From contig JAJDAP010000033.1 in NCBI GenBank assembly GCA_029261795.1, positions 1 to 64,000 of the forward strand: DNA of 64,000 nt. The letters are read 5' to 3'. The notes beneath the pieces were generated by a model that saw only the letters and a program-made list of their open reading frames with translations, ran no database searches and was not told the origin of the DNA. Every line of letters begins with the position of its first letter. Position 1 is the first letter of the stretch. Source of the stretch: Deltaproteobacteria bacterium (lineage in GTDB: Bacteria; Myxococcota_A; UBA9160; UBA6930). The translations under genes were made by a program, and so were the position numbers. Below, piece after piece: positions 1 to 8,101 of this stretch.

Positions 1-161
1 AGCAGGTTGCGGAAGAACCCCGGACCGAGCCCGGTGCGCAGATTTTCGGTCCAATCAAGGCGCGGAGCCGCCGCTGGGGCGAGCCCCAGCAAGGCTTCGC
101 AACGCAGATTGGGCCGGAAAGATGCGTGCCAGGCGACGGGAGTGGGTTTTTCCGCAGCCTG
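1..161. other. Left edge, no assignable gene
   Basis: Downstream of metX the minus strand stays open for about 50 codons to the window edge, in the same frame as metX and directly after its stop. It has no ATG or GTG, only a TTG, so a truncated 5' end of another gene is possible but unproven. The translation resembles no family I recognise, and it does not look like MetW, the common partner of MetX. The plus strand gives only a Ser/Arg-rich frame. I cannot assign a function. Confidence 0.2.
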
Positions 162-1289
162 CTAGGCCTCGAGATGCACTCGCAGCGGCTCGCCGACGCG
201 TTCGAGATCGATCATGAAGGTGTCGTGGCCGTAATAGCCATCAATCTCGACGAAGGTTACCTCGGCGCCGTTGGCTTCGATTCGTTCGGCGACCTCGCGT
301 TGCTGCCAACTCGGAAACAGGATGTCCGAGCTCACGCCGATGACGAGCGCGGGCACCGTGATGTTGTCGATCAACGGACGCCCGTCGGCGCCGGGTGCCG
401 TGACATCGAAGAGATCCATCGCCTTCGAGATGTAGAGATACGAGTTCGGGTCGTACTGCAGACAGAACTTCTCGCCCTGGTGGACCAGGTAGCCCTCGAT
501 GGAAAAATCCTCGTCGAGCGTGGGAACCCCGTCGCCGATGCGTTCGCGACCGAAGCGTTCCTGCCACTCCGGGCCCGAGCGGTAGGTGGTCGTACCGATC
601 TCGCGTGCCACCTTCTGGCCGCGATGGGGGAAGCTTGCGCCGTAGTAGCGGCCGCCCTGCCAATCGGGATCGAGCATCACGGCCTGACGTTGCACGAAGC
701 GCATGGCGATCGATTGAGGGTAGGAGCGCGTGGCCGCCGAGATCGAGACCACCCGTGCGGCGCGCTCCGGTGCAACCGCTGCCAGTTGGAGCGATTGCAT
801 CCCGCCGAGCGATGAACCGACTGTCGCATGAAGGCGCTCGACCCCGAGATGATCGAGCAGCAGGAGCTGCGCCCGCACCATGTCGTTCACCGTCAGGATC
901 GGAAAGTCGGTGGCGTAGGGTTCGCCCGTCTTCGGACTCGTGGAGGAGGGCCCGGTGCTCCCGTAGCAGCCACCTAACAAGTTCGAACAGATCACGAAGA
1001 AACGATCCGTATCGACGGGTCGACCCGGGCCCACGAACGCCTCCCACCAGCCATCGTGAGTATTCTTCGGCTGACTGCGGACGTGAGACGATGACGAGAG
1101 ACCCGTGTGCAGCAGGATCGCGTTGTCGCGTGCCGGCGAAAGTTCACCCCAGGTCTCATAGGCCAGCGAGAACTCGGCGAGTTCGCCGCCCCAATCCGTG
1201 CCGAAGCGATCCTTGTGGTGGAACGTCTCGTAACCCGAGACCACCTTCTCGTACTGGGGCTCGGGCCCGTCGGCGATGGGTCGGGGCAT
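162..1289 (-). CDS. metX: Homoserine O-acetyltransferase MetX
   Basis: This 375-residue alpha/beta-hydrolase-fold acyltransferase transfers an acyl group, usually acetyl from acetyl-CoA, to L-homoserine in cytoplasmic methionine synthesis. The nucleophile elbow GSSLGGMQ places the catalytic Ser at residue 160. The family block NLLGGCYGSTGPSS lies at 103-116. The acid Asp is near 322 (SSDILFPSWQQ) and the catalytic His is at 355 (YYGHDTF). Length and motif order match MetX throughout. The ATG start is followed by a typical N-terminus. Acetyl versus succinyl specificity cannot be settled by eye. The gene stands alone, with 124 bp to the next upstream minus-strand gene. Confidence 0.93.
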   Translation of the reverse strand: MPRPIADGPEPQYEKVVSGYETFHHKDRFGTDWGGELAEFSLAYETWGELSPARDNAILLHTGLSSSSHVRSQPKNTHDGWWEAFVGPGRPVDTDRFFVICSNLLGGCYGSTGPSSTSPKTGEPYATDFPILTVNDMVRAQLLLLDHLGVERLHATVGSSLGGMQSLQLAAVAPERAARVVSISAATRSYPQSIAMRFVQRQAVMLDPDWQGGRYYGASFPHRGQKVAREIGTTTYRSGPEWQERFGRERIGDGVPTLDEDFSIEGYLVHQGEKFCLQYDPNSYLYISKAMDLFDVTAPGADGRPLIDNITVPALVIGVSSDILFPSWQQREVAERIEANGAEVTFVEIDGYYGHDTFMIDLERVGEPLRVHLEA

Positions 1290-1413
1290 GGGCAGGTTCC
1301 TGGGCGCAGACTCGACGGAGAAGCCTAGCAGGCCACCGTGTCTCAGCTTTCGGTGAGCGGTTTCCGGAAGGTCCGCTGGGCGACCCCGCCGAGCGCTCCG
1401 AAACTCGCGAGGC

Positions 1414-2313
1414 TCATCGGGGCCCGGCCTCGGCCTTACGGGTATGGTCGGCGATGGCGTCGGCCAGGGTGTCGCAGAGTCCGATGGGAAGATCGTGACC
1501 CATGCCCGGGACCTCCATCAACTCGGCGCCGGGAATCGTCGCGGCGATGTCGCGGCCGCCTTCGACCGGGACGAGCGGGTCGTCGAGCCCGTGGATGACC
1601 AGGGTCGGTGCCGTGATCGTGGCGATTTCCTTGCGGCGATCGCCGGAGGCGCCGATCGCCAGATACTGACGCGCGGTGCCTTCGGGGTGGAACGCACGAT
1701 CGTAGACGCGGCCAGCCATGTCGGCGCGCGCCGCGTCGGCCGTCGGATAGCCTGGGCTCGCGATCGCCTTCGACGTCCGCACGTGATGCTCGATGAACGC
1801 TGCGCGTTCTCGCGGCGCCGGAGACATCAGCGCTTCCATGGCCGCCGGTGTCGGCGGCGGCAGCGCCGGGTTTCCCGTGCTCGCCATCACGGGTACGAGA
1901 CTGCGCACGCGCGTCGGGTGTCGGTAGCCGACGACCGTCGTCAACATGCCGCCCATCGACATCCCGGCGATGTGCGCGGTTTCGAGTTCGAGAAAATCCA
2001 GCAACCCGGCCACGTCGTCGGCCATGTCGTGGAGCGTGTAGGGAAGGCCCGGATCCCGACCCTCCTTCACGGCGGCGGCAATCTCGGCGATTTCCGGAAC
2101 GCCGGCGTCATCGAACCACTGGCTCTTGCCCACGTCGCGATTGTCGAAGGTCACCAGGAAATGGCCACGCTCGACGAGGCCCTCCCGGAACTCGGGCGCC
2201 CACTGGATCATCTGCGTGCCGAGGCCCCGCAAGATGACGAGCGGGCGACCGCTCTCGCGGTCCCCGAGGGTTTCGTACTCGAGCTCGATTCCGTTGGCCT
2301 GGGCGCGGGGCAT
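1414..2313 (-). CDS. Alpha/beta-fold hydrolase
   Basis: This 299-residue protein belongs to the alpha/beta-hydrolase superfamily. The HG-like oxyanion region is changed to RGLGTQ at about 29-34, followed by FDNRDVGKS at 56-64. The nucleophile elbow is GMSMGG with Ser119, the acid region is HGLDDPLVP near 245, and the catalytic His is in GMGHDLP near 275. The arrangement resembles small esterases and aclacinomycin methylesterase-like hydrolases. The substrate is unknown. It has no signal peptide, so it is probably cytoplasmic. It lies between metX and the Smr gene on the same strand. Confidence 0.85.
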   Translation of the reverse strand: MPRAQANGIELEYETLGDRESGRPLVILRGLGTQMIQWAPEFREGLVERGHFLVTFDNRDVGKSQWFDDAGVPEIAEIAAAVKEGRDPGLPYTLHDMADDVAGLLDFLELETAHIAGMSMGGMLTTVVGYRHPTRVRSLVPVMASTGNPALPPPTPAAMEALMSPAPRERAAFIEHHVRTSKAIASPGYPTADAARADMAGRVYDRAFHPEGTARQYLAIGASGDRRKEIATITAPTLVIHGLDDPLVPVEGGRDIAATIPGAELMEVPGMGHDLPIGLCDTLADAIADHTRKAEAGPR

Positions 2314-2336
2314 CGCGCCACCGTAGCAGGTCTCGG

Positions 2337-2684
2337 CTACCGCTCGGGGAGGTCCGGCTCGGTGGCAGCCGAGCGCAGCACCACCACGGTCGCGCCCCAG
2401 CCTCCGCGATCGCCGGGCGCATCGGCGAAGGATTCGACGCGTGGACTCGCTGCCAATAGCGACTGCACCCGGGCGCGCTGCACGCCCTTCCCGCGGCCGT
2501 GGATGATGCGAACCTCGCCAAAGCCCTTCTCCTGCGCAGCTTCGAGGTAGGCCTCCACCAGCTCGGGGATCTCCTTCGGGTGGAAGTCGTGAAGATCGAA
2601 GCGCTCGGTGATCTCGACGACCACGGGATCCACGTCGTCAACGAAGTCGGCGTCGCCGGGCTCCGGGGGGCGGTAGCGGGTCAC
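2337..2684 (-). CDS. Smr domain protein
   Basis: This is a 115-residue Smr (small MutS-related) domain protein. The N-terminal motif is FDLHDFHP, where the usual LDLHG glycine is replaced by Asp. It is followed by a helix (PELVEAYLEAAQ) and the nucleic-acid-binding loop IIHGRGKG. Smr domains in other proteins bind or nick DNA or cleave RNA; activity here is inferred only. I chose the GTG at 2682-2684 because GAAGGAAG lies just upstream. A longer frame from 2732 would overlap the upstream PQQ dehydrogenase gene, which ends at 2698, and would lose this ribosome binding site. Confidence 0.82.
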   Translation of the reverse strand: MTRYRPPEPGDADFVDDVDPVVVEITERFDLHDFHPKEIPELVEAYLEAAQEKGFGEVRIIHGRGKGVQRARVQSLLAASPRVESFADAPGDRGGWGATVVVLRSAATEPDLPER

Positions 2685-2697
2685 GATGCTTCCTTCG

Positions 2698-4821
2698 TTA
2701 TTCCGTGAGCCAGGAGGACGGGACACAGGCACCGCGATCGACGGCCCACTGGATCAGTCGACCGGCAACCGGCGTCGGCTGGTTCGCTCGGTAGAGCACA
2801 TAGGCGCGGATCGCCTGGGCTTCGTCGGCGTCGAGCACGTCCGCGAAGCTCGCCATGCCCTGCCCGGCCCGAATGCCGCCCAACACGATGTCATTCCAAC
2901 GCTCATGCACCGCCTTCGACGAATAACGAAGGTCCGGCAGCACGCCGCTACCCGCTGCCGCCATGCCGTGGCACCAGAAGCAGTTCTGACCGTAGAGCTT
3001 TCGTCCTTGCGCCACACGCTCTTCTGGAACGTCGAGGGCAGGCAGGGCGACCACACGCTCGGGTCGCGGCTCGACGGGCAAGAGCGTGGATTCCCCACCC
3101 AGCTTGAACGCCACCAGTCTGCCGTCGTTCACGTAGTCGAGGTCGACGAAGTGATTGCCGAGGCTGCCGCCGGTTCCCGCGAGCACGGCCACGTACTGCT
3201 CACCGTCTACTGCATAGCTGATCGGGGGCGCGATTATGCCGATCCCGATATCGCCAGTCCAGAGGCGCGCGCCGGTCTCCGCATCGTAAGCGACGAGTTC
3301 GCCGGTTCCGCTTCCCTGGAACACCAGACCGCCCGCAGTCGAAACGACGCCGCCCGGAACGGCCGTATCCAACGGTGCCTTCCATGCCTTCTTCTGGTGG
3401 ATCGGATCCCAGGCCAACAGATGCGTGCCGTCGCAGAGCAGGTTCTTCGCGGCCTCGAGTCCCTCGAGACCCTCGGTGGCCGCGACGATGTCCTCACCGG
3501 AATTGAAGCGCCCGGGAACGAACCGGTAGTCCTGATCGGACTCGTAGGCGTAGGCCTGGGAAATTGCCGGGATATAGACCAGGCCGGTTCCCGGGTGGAA
3601 GCTCATCGGGTTCCAGTTGTGCCCGCCGACGACCGCGGGCGCGACCCGCGCAGAACCACCGGACCACGAGGCTTCCGGACGTTCGACCGGTCTTCCGGTT
3701 GCCAGATCGACGTGGCTTGCCCAACTAACGTGGACGTAGTTCTCGGCGGAGAGCAACTCGCCGGTACCGCGATCGAGTACGTAGAAGAACCCGTTCTTGG
3801 GCGCCTGCATCAGGACCTTGCGCGGGCGCCCGTCGAGCTCGAGATCCGCCAGGATCATGTGTTGGGTAGCGGTGTAGTCCCATTGTTCGCCCGGGACCGT
3901 CTGGTAGTGCCAGACCAGGCGGCCGGTATCCGGCCGCAAGGCGAGAATCGACGCTACGAACAGGTTGTCTCCGCCGCCGGGGCTACGGACCTCACGGTCG
4001 TAGATCGCCGAGTTGCCCGTGCCGACGTAGAGCAGGTCGAGCTCGGCGTCGTAGGCCATCGAGTCCCAGGCGGTGCCTCCGAGACCCGAGGCCCAGTGAG
4101 AGTCCGCAGGCCAGGTGGCCGCAGCGCGCACCAGTTCGTCGTGCTCGTGGGGCCCGTCCTTGCTCGCGGGCACCGTGTAGAAGCGCCACGCCTGCTCGCC
4201 GGTCTCGGCATCGTAGGCCGAGACATAACCGCGCACGCCGAGATCCGCGCCGCCGTTTCCGATGATGACCTTGCCCTTCACCACCCGGGGTGCGCCCGTA
4301 ATCGTGTAGGCCTTCTCGAAGTCCGTGGTCCGAACCGTCCAGAGCGGCGTCCCGGCCTTCGCGTCGAGCGCGATGAGCCGCCCATCGAGGGCACCGACGA
4401 AGATCCGCCCGTCTTGATAGGCGACACCCCGATTGACGACGTCGCAACAGGCGTGTCGCCCTTTCGCCTTCGGCACCTCTGGATCGAAGCGCCACAATTC
4501 CCGCCCCGTGGCAGCATCGAGAGCGAACACGACGCTCCAGCTGCCCGTGGCGTACATCACGCCGTCCACGACGAGCGGGGTCGCCTCGAGTCCGCGCCGG
4601 CTCCCGGCTCGGTAGCTCCAGGCCGGGCCCAGCGTGGCCACGTTCGTACGATCGATCTGGGTGAGCGGACTGTGCCGCTGCTCTCCCGCGTCGAGGCCGT
4701 GAAGGGGCCAGTCGCCCGGCGCTGCCGCCGCCGCTCGGACAGCGCCGAACCCTACGGAAACGGCGATGATGAGGAGCCAGAACGAGTCGACGACGCGCAA
4801 GGGCCTAACGAGTGATTTCAC
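2698..4821 (-). CDS. PQQ-dependent alcohol dehydrogenase with C-terminal cytochrome c
   Basis: This is a type II quinohemoprotein alcohol dehydrogenase of about 707 residues, periplasmic, oxidising alcohols with PQQ and passing electrons to its own haem. A signal peptide (hydrophobic SFWLLIIAVSVGF then an Ala-rich cleavage region) precedes an eight-bladed propeller. The vicinal disulfide Cys pair occurs in GRHACCDVV, the catalytic Asp in QWDYTATQHM, and haem-binding CFWCH near residue 614 with a likely axial Met in GQGMASF. The residue two after the catalytic Asp is Thr, not the Asp that marks lanthanide enzymes, so calcium use is expected. The GTG at 4821 gives a normal signal peptide and overlaps the upstream gene by 17 bp; an ATG at 4896 is the alternative. 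Confidence 0.9.
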   Translation of the reverse strand: MKSLVRPLRVVDSFWLLIIAVSVGFGAVRAAAAAPGDWPLHGLDAGEQRHSPLTQIDRTNVATLGPAWSYRAGSRRGLEATPLVVDGVMYATGSWSVVFALDAATGRELWRFDPEVPKAKGRHACCDVVNRGVAYQDGRIFVGALDGRLIALDAKAGTPLWTVRTTDFEKAYTITGAPRVVKGKVIIGNGGADLGVRGYVSAYDAETGEQAWRFYTVPASKDGPHEHDELVRAAATWPADSHWASGLGGTAWDSMAYDAELDLLYVGTGNSAIYDREVRSPGGGDNLFVASILALRPDTGRLVWHYQTVPGEQWDYTATQHMILADLELDGRPRKVLMQAPKNGFFYVLDRGTGELLSAENYVHVSWASHVDLATGRPVERPEASWSGGSARVAPAVVGGHNWNPMSFHPGTGLVYIPAISQAYAYESDQDYRFVPGRFNSGEDIVAATEGLEGLEAAKNLLCDGTHLLAWDPIHQKKAWKAPLDTAVPGGVVSTAGGLVFQGSGTGELVAYDAETGARLWTGDIGIGIIAPPISYAVDGEQYVAVLAGTGGSLGNHFVDLDYVNDGRLVAFKLGGESTLLPVEPRPERVVALPALDVPEERVAQGRKLYGQNCFWCHGMAAAGSGVLPDLRYSSKAVHERWNDIVLGGIRAGQGMASFADVLDADEAQAIRAYVLYRANQPTPVAGRLIQWAVDRGACVPSSWLTE

Positions 4822-6259
4822 GCGCCACCGGCTGACTTCCGATCGCCCCGTTCGCCCAGCCCCCGATGATCGCCGAGAAGAGGCCGGCACCTCCACCGCA
4901 GTGGACGATCATCAAGCCGCCTTCCTTGAACTTCGGGAACGTCGAGTCCAGCGCCTCCGCCGGCAAGGGAAGACCCTCGGCGATGCCGTCGGCGCCGCGG
5001 ACGAGTTCCGCCCCGGGAAGCTGCAGCAACTCGTGTAGGCGAGCCAGCACCTGCGCCTTCGACCAGCCGGCCTCGCGGAAGATACGCGCGTGTTCCGGGC
5101 CCATCGCGAGAACCGCGTCGAACCCGAGCACCAGCTTCGGATGGTGCACGGTGCGTAGACACACAGCGAAACTCCGACAGAGCGATTCGGGATCTCGCGA
5201 GAGCTGATCGACGATATTCCGCGGGCCTTCCCCGGCGAACACGGTCACCGAATTCTTGCCGGCCTCGATTCCGAATTGCGTCGAGAAGGGTTCGAAGGGC
5301 GAAGCCTCTTCGTCTTCGGCGAAGCAGAAGCCCAGCTTCCCCGGGCTGCCGTAGGTGGCGCGATCCACCTCGCCGGGCCGACCGCCTCCGACGTTGCGCA
5401 CGACCAACTGCAGGGCGCGCCCGATCGTCGCGTTCGGCCGATTGCCCTGGCCGAAGACGTTGACGCCCGAGTTCATTCCGATCGCACGGCGGATCGGACC
5501 GTTCACGATGATCATGGGGCCCACGCCCATGGTGGTCGCCAGCACGCCGTGGATGTTGAACTCGTCGGTGCAGACCGCTTCCACGGCGGCGAGCACCACC
5601 GGAAGATAGTCGGGCCGGCAGCCGGCCATGACCGCGTTGATGGCGACCTTCTCGACCGTGCATGGCACCAGGTCCGGCGGCACGATGGCCACCACCTCGT
5701 CCGGCGCTCGGCCGGTTCCTTCGAGCATGGCCAGCACGCGAGCTTCCGTCGGAGGTACCAGCGGCAGGCCGTCGCTCCAGCCGCGATCGAATAGCGCCTC
5801 CACTTCGTCCTCGAGATCCGCGAGTTCGACGCGTCGGGCGTGGAGCTTCGAACCGCTGAACCTGACGCGCAGCGCGTCGACCCGGGACGGATCGACCGAG
5901 AGCGATCCACAACCGGGACGCCAGTCCGGGAGTTCGCTTCCGAGGCCACCCACGCCCGTCAGCGCTTCCCATTCTGCGCGATGCCAGCCGAGGACGCGTT
6001 CGCTCTCGCGGCCCTTCTCGATGCGCAGCAGCGTGGGCACCGCCTCGATCTCGTAGTGCCAGGAGCGCTCCAGCGAGGTCTCGTCCACCGCTTCGACACC
6101 TTCCGGGAAGTCGGGATCATCCTGGGTGTAGACGGTGAGCTGGGTCTTGGCACCGAGCTGGGCCAGTACCGGAGCGACCAGCTCGCAGGTGGGGCAATCG
6201 CGCTTCACGAACGCGACCACACCGTCGGGGAGCGGCGGGCGGGGGGTCTCGGGATCCAT
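4805..6259 (-). CDS. Thioredoxin-like domain fused to a large conserved domain of unknown function
   Basis: This 484-residue protein has two parts. Residues 1 to about 95 form a glutaredoxin/thioredoxin-like domain with the redox motif RDCPTCELV. The remaining ~380 residues form a conserved domain beginning GWSDGLPLVPPTE, with blocks EKVAINAVMAGCRPDYLPVV, IIVNGPIR and FGQGNRPNATIGRA, and a Cys/Gly-rich C-terminus (IVHCGGGAGLFS). From memory this resembles proteins annotated as UGSC-type (seleno)proteins, whose reaction is not established. A CGS motif (RPGCGSLS) sits between the two domains. ATG 6259 is preferred because GGAG lies five bases upstream; ATG 6280 is possible. It is divergent from the acyl-CoA synthetase across a shared promoter region. 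Confidence 0.75.
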   Translation of the reverse strand: MDPETPRPPLPDGVVAFVKRDCPTCELVAPVLAQLGAKTQLTVYTQDDPDFPEGVEAVDETSLERSWHYEIEAVPTLLRIEKGRESERVLGWHRAEWEALTGVGGLGSELPDWRPGCGSLSVDPSRVDALRVRFSGSKLHARRVELADLEDEVEALFDRGWSDGLPLVPPTEARVLAMLEGTGRAPDEVVAIVPPDLVPCTVEKVAINAVMAGCRPDYLPVVLAAVEAVCTDEFNIHGVLATTMGVGPMIIVNGPIRRAIGMNSGVNVFGQGNRPNATIGRALQLVVRNVGGGRPGEVDRATYGSPGKLGFCFAEDEEASPFEPFSTQFGIEAGKNSVTVFAGEGPRNIVDQLSRDPESLCRSFAVCLRTVHHPKLVLGFDAVLAMGPEHARIFREAGWSKAQVLARLHELLQLPGAELVRGADGIAEGLPLPAEALDSTFPKFKEGGLMIVHCGGGAGLFSAIIGGWANGAIGSQPVAREITR

Positions 6260-6273
6260 GGGAACTCCATTTC

Positions 6274-6303
6274 CTGACATGGGCGGTGCCATCATGTCAT
6301 AAT
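6274..6303 (+). promoter_or_regulatory. Sigma70-like promoter overlapping a dyad operator candidate
   Basis: CTGACA (6274-6279) and CATAAT (6298-6303) are 18 bp apart and match the -35 and -10 consensus at five of six positions each. The predicted transcript would start about 25 bp before the acyl-CoA synthetase ATG at 6335. Between the hexamers lies GTGCCATCATGTCAT (6286-6300), a near-palindrome, and TGACA/TGTCA form an outer inverted repeat with 15 bp between them. The same arrangement occurs upstream of the enoyl-CoA hydratase gene. This placement is typical of a repressor operator; the regulator is not proven. Confidence 0.55.
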
Positions 6304-6334
6304 CGGCCGCCGCCCGAGCGCTGGAGTTTCGCGC

Positions 6335-8101
6335 ATGTCTGAGCTTTCGACCTACCTCACCGAAGCGGGCGTCGCCGCCCGCGTCGCCAGCCGCTACCCC
6401 CGCTTTCGCCCCGGTGCCTCCTGGAGCCCGGCTCGCTGCCTCTCGGAGTGCGCGCGCCGCTGGCCCGAGCGCGCCGCGGTCCTGTTCGAGGATCGGCGCT
6501 ACACCTGGCGCGAAGTCGATCGCATCGTCGACCGCACCGCGCGCGCCTTCCAGGAGATTGGGATCGAGGCGGGGGATTCCGTCGCCCTGCTGATGGACAA
6601 CCGGCCCGAGTACCTGTTCGCGGCCTCTGCGCTCTCGCGGCTGCGAGCGAAGGCTGCCCTGCTCAACACGAACGTGAGCGGTCCGGCGCTGATTCACGCC
6701 CTCGAGGCGGGGCGCGCACGGCTGGCCCTGGTCGGCGCCGAACACGAAGACAAGGTCGCGGAGATTCGCGGCGAACTCCCGATTCCGGCAGAGGCCGTCT
6801 ACATCCAGCGCGACGGCGAACTCGAGGGTTCTGCCGGCTTCGCCTCCTTCGACACACTCGTGTGCCGCGCCACGGACGGGCCGATCGAGGGATTGCAAGC
6901 GCCCCGCGTCGAAGAGCACGCTTGTTACATCTACACCTCCGGAACCACGGGTCTCCCCAAGGCCGCCGTCATCCCCAACAGCCGCTTCGTGATGGGCGGA
7001 ACGCTATTCGGCCGCGGGCTTCTCGACCTCGGACCCGGGGACGTCGTCTACCTGACGCTCCCGCTATATCACAGCAACGGAATGATCGGCGGCTGGTCGA
7101 GCGTGCTCCAGGGTGGTGCAACGATCGCGCTGCGGCGGAAGTTCTCGGCCTCGAACTTCTGGTCGGACGTCCGCAAGTTCGAAGCGACCGCCTTCATCTA
7201 TATTGGCGAGTTGCTCCGCTATTTGTTGAACGCACCTGAGCACCCGCGTGACGGTCACCACAAGCTTCGCGTGATCGCCGGAAATGGCCTTCGGCCCGAC
7301 ATCTGGGAGGAGTTCCAGAATCGCTTCAAGGTGCCGATGATTCGGGAGATCTACGGTGCCACCGAAGGTACGACCGTACTGGCAAACTGCACGGGGCGCG
7401 TCGGAATGGTCGGACGCCTGCAGCCGGGGCTGGTGGTGGCGCGTTGCGACCTGCTGAGCGGCGATCTCTGGCGCGGCGAGGACGGACACAGCGAAGCTGT
7501 CGCGGCCGGAGAGATCGGCCTGTTGATCACGCCAATCAACACGCTCACGAAGTTCGATGGTTATGTCGACGAGGAAGCCAGCCAGGAGAAGATCCTGAGC
7601 GACGTCTTCGAGGCCGGCGATCGCTACTTCAATACCGGCGACCTGCTGAAGCTCCACGAAGGGCGTTGGCTCTCGTTCGCCGACCGCGTTGGCGACACCT
7701 TCCGCTGGAAGGGCGAGAACGTCTCGACCAACGAAGTCGCAGAAACCCTGAACGGGGCGATCGGCGTGCTCGAAAGCAACGTCTACGGCGTCGAAGTTCC
7801 CAATACCGAGGGCCGTGCGGGCATGGCCAGCGTGAACCACGACGAGAGCTTCGACCTCGACCTGTTCAACCACTGGGTCATCGATAAGCTTCCCGTCTAC
7901 ATGCGGCCCTACTTCCTGCGGCTCCAGAGCGAGATGCGGATCACGGGAACCTTCAAGCACCAGAAGGTCGACTATCGCGACGAAGGCTATGACCCGGCCA
8001 AGACCAGCGATCCCCTGTTCTTCCTCGACGGAGAAAAATACGTGCCCCTCAGCGTGGCACTCCATGACCGGATCGCCACGGGCGACCTGAAGATTCGTTA
8101 G
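6335..8101 (+). CDS. Long/very-long-chain acyl-CoA synthetase (FATP type)
   Basis: This 588-residue adenylate-forming enzyme activates a fatty or other lipophilic acid to its CoA ester using ATP. The AMP-binding P-loop YTSGTTGLPKA spans 200-210, followed by the IYGATEGT motif, the FNTGDLL motif and the VLACS/FATP signature DRVGDTFRWKGENVST. That last block is characteristic of the SLC27/FadD6-like branch rather than ordinary FadD. No transmembrane anchor is obvious. The next gene begins at the base after this stop codon, so the two are almost certainly cotranscribed and translationally coupled. Chain length and substrate class are not determinable by eye. Confidence 0.9.
   Translation: MSELSTYLTEAGVAARVASRYPRFRPGASWSPARCLSECARRWPERAAVLFEDRRYTWREVDRIVDRTARAFQEIGIEAGDSVALLMDNRPEYLFAASALSRLRAKAALLNTNVSGPALIHALEAGRARLALVGAEHEDKVAEIRGELPIPAEAVYIQRDGELEGSAGFASFDTLVCRATDGPIEGLQAPRVEEHACYIYTSGTTGLPKAAVIPNSRFVMGGTLFGRGLLDLGPGDVVYLTLPLYHSNGMIGGWSSVLQGGATIALRRKFSASNFWSDVRKFEATAFIYIGELLRYLLNAPEHPRDGHHKLRVIAGNGLRPDIWEEFQNRFKVPMIREIYGATEGTTVLANCTGRVGMVGRLQPGLVVARCDLLSGDLWRGEDGHSEAVAAGEIGLLITPINTLTKFDGYVDEEASQEKILSDVFEAGDRYFNTGDLLKLHEGRWLSFADRVGDTFRWKGENVSTNEVAETLNGAIGVLESNVYGVEVPNTEGRAGMASVNHDESFDLDLFNHWVIDKLPVYMRPYFLRLQSEMRITGTFKHQKVDYRDEGYDPAKTSDPLFFLDGEKYVPLSVALHDRIATGDLKIR

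Noticed and set aside
1-161. metW downstream of metX
   Set aside because: The open frame there has no methyltransferase motif and no ATG or GTG start.
2686-4815. A 709-codon plus-strand open frame opposite the PQQ dehydrogenase
   Set aside because: It is antisense to a gene with unmistakable PQQ and cytochrome c motifs. Long antisense frames are expected at this GC content and its translation matches no family.
2698-4821. Lanthanide-dependent alcohol dehydrogenase
   Set aside because: The residue two after the catalytic Asp is Thr (DYT), not the Asp needed for lanthanide coordination.
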